Source: Elephas maximus indicus (Eukaryota; Chordata; Mammalia; Proboscidea; Elephantidae). From it: a stretch of DNA of 64,000 nt. Below, one piece after another: positions 63,566 to 64,000 of this stretch. A program made the translations under genes and the position numbers. Each line of letters begins with the position of its first letter. Position 1 is the stretch's first letter. Below the pieces are notes generated by a model. It did no database searches, was not told the DNA's origin, and worked only from the letters and a program-made list of their open reading frames with translations. Location of the stretch: contig NC_064831.1 of the NCBI RefSeq assembly GCF_024166365.1, positions 47,431,768 to 47,495,767 of the forward strand, given 5' to 3'.

Positions 63566-64000
63566 GCAGGAAATAGGTGCTCAATAAAGGTTTGTTGAAG
63601 GAAGGAAGGGAGGCAGGGGAGCAGTCAGCCCTTGGAACTTGGCATCCTGTGTTTCATCTGCCTCTCTCTAGCAGCCACAGCGATTTCTGAAGAGAAAATC
63701 AGATGGGCCCTGAGGAGGATGAGTCTAGGGAAGTGTTTTACAAAAGTAACGAGAGAAGGAGTTCTTGGTAAAAGGAAGTGGTTTTACGTATTTCGAGTTC
63801 TCATGGTCAGTGGTCTTTTGCTTGGGTTTGTGCTTCAATCATTTGTTCTCTGAAGGGTGTCCCTACACCGGCTTGCTCATTATTTTGCAAATAAAGGAGG
63901 CCCTTCTGGCTTCTCTGGGGGCTGCACTTGCCATCAGAGCTAGCAGCGTGTGTTTTCTTGGGGGGTTAAGCCCACCATCCTTTTTCCTGGGGGAGTTGCA
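63566..64000. other. unassigned right edge with a weak exon candidate
   Basis: After CATCTGCCTCTCTCTAG (acceptor-like, ending about 63671) a frame remains open to 63853. It contains an ATG at 63719 in moderate context and ends in a hydrophobic FRVLMVSGLLLGFVLQSFVL followed by a stop. A donor-like TCTTG|GTAAAA is near 63769. I do not recognise a protein. AAATAAAGG at about 63889 is a polyadenylation-like word. Confidence 0.2.

Overview
The window is vertebrate nuclear DNA and almost certainly comes from an afrotherian mammal, most likely a paenungulate (elephant, hyrax or sirenian). The diagnostic signal is about thirty copies of one tRNA-derived SINE family. Its head begins near GGAGCCCTGGTGG, has a readable A box (TGGTGCAGTGG) and B box (GTTCGAATCC), and its tail reads CTATGAGTCGGAATCGACT. 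This is the AfroSINE family. Many copies are short (about 160 bp) and lack a block of about 45 bp that is present in the long (about 205 bp) copies. As I recall the literature, that deletion marks the subfamily shared by hyraxes, sirenians and elephants. RTE-clade LINE copies and a recurring L1 3' UTR family agree with this placement. Nothing bacterial or viral in the ordinary sense is present. 

Layout. 0-9 kb: two AfroSINEs tail to tail at the left edge, an antisense L1 end, an MLT1-type LTR (6.72-7.17 kb), L2, MIR and MER5-like pieces, and a plus-strand L1 3' UTR ending in poly-A at 9.04 kb. 9.4-10.2 kb: a weak CpG-rich segment next to a 150-bp polypurine, G-quadruplex-capable tract. 10-34 kb: mostly single-copy-looking DNA with scattered AfroSINEs, L1/L2/MIR relics, a DNA-transposon-like element split by a SINE (22.1-22.6 kb), an inverted AfroSINE pair followed by a CTCF-like motif (23.29 kb), and an MLT1 LTR split by a SINE (32.6-33.3 kb). 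34.6-38.9 kb: the largest mobile-element block, an antisense RTE abutting an antisense 3.2-kb L1. 43-47.7 kb: two adjacent tandem arrays, a mosaic of old L1 3' UTRs and a MaLR internal fragment. 51-54 kb: nested SINEs, another L1 3' UTR and an LTR. 54.06-55.5 kb: a strong CpG island with a GC-box minisatellite and a consensus splice donor, the only convincing gene-regulatory landmark. 55.5-64 kb: probable first-intron territory if that promoter fires rightward, again riddled with SINEs. 

I find no complete protein-coding gene. The readable coding remnants are dead LINE reverse-transcriptase pieces (RTE and L1 ORF2). The long open frames over the CpG island are open on both strands and are explained by GC-rich low complexity. 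A few short segments with good acceptor and donor sites are listed as low-confidence exon candidates. The recoverable biology is mainly insertion chronology (SINEs inside MLT1, MIR, L1, DNA transposon and other SINEs), the shared tail between the SINE and its RTE partner, local tandem-duplication hot spots, and one promoter. Family assignments are made from memory of consensus sequences, without alignment software, so element boundaries are good to roughly 5-20 bp.
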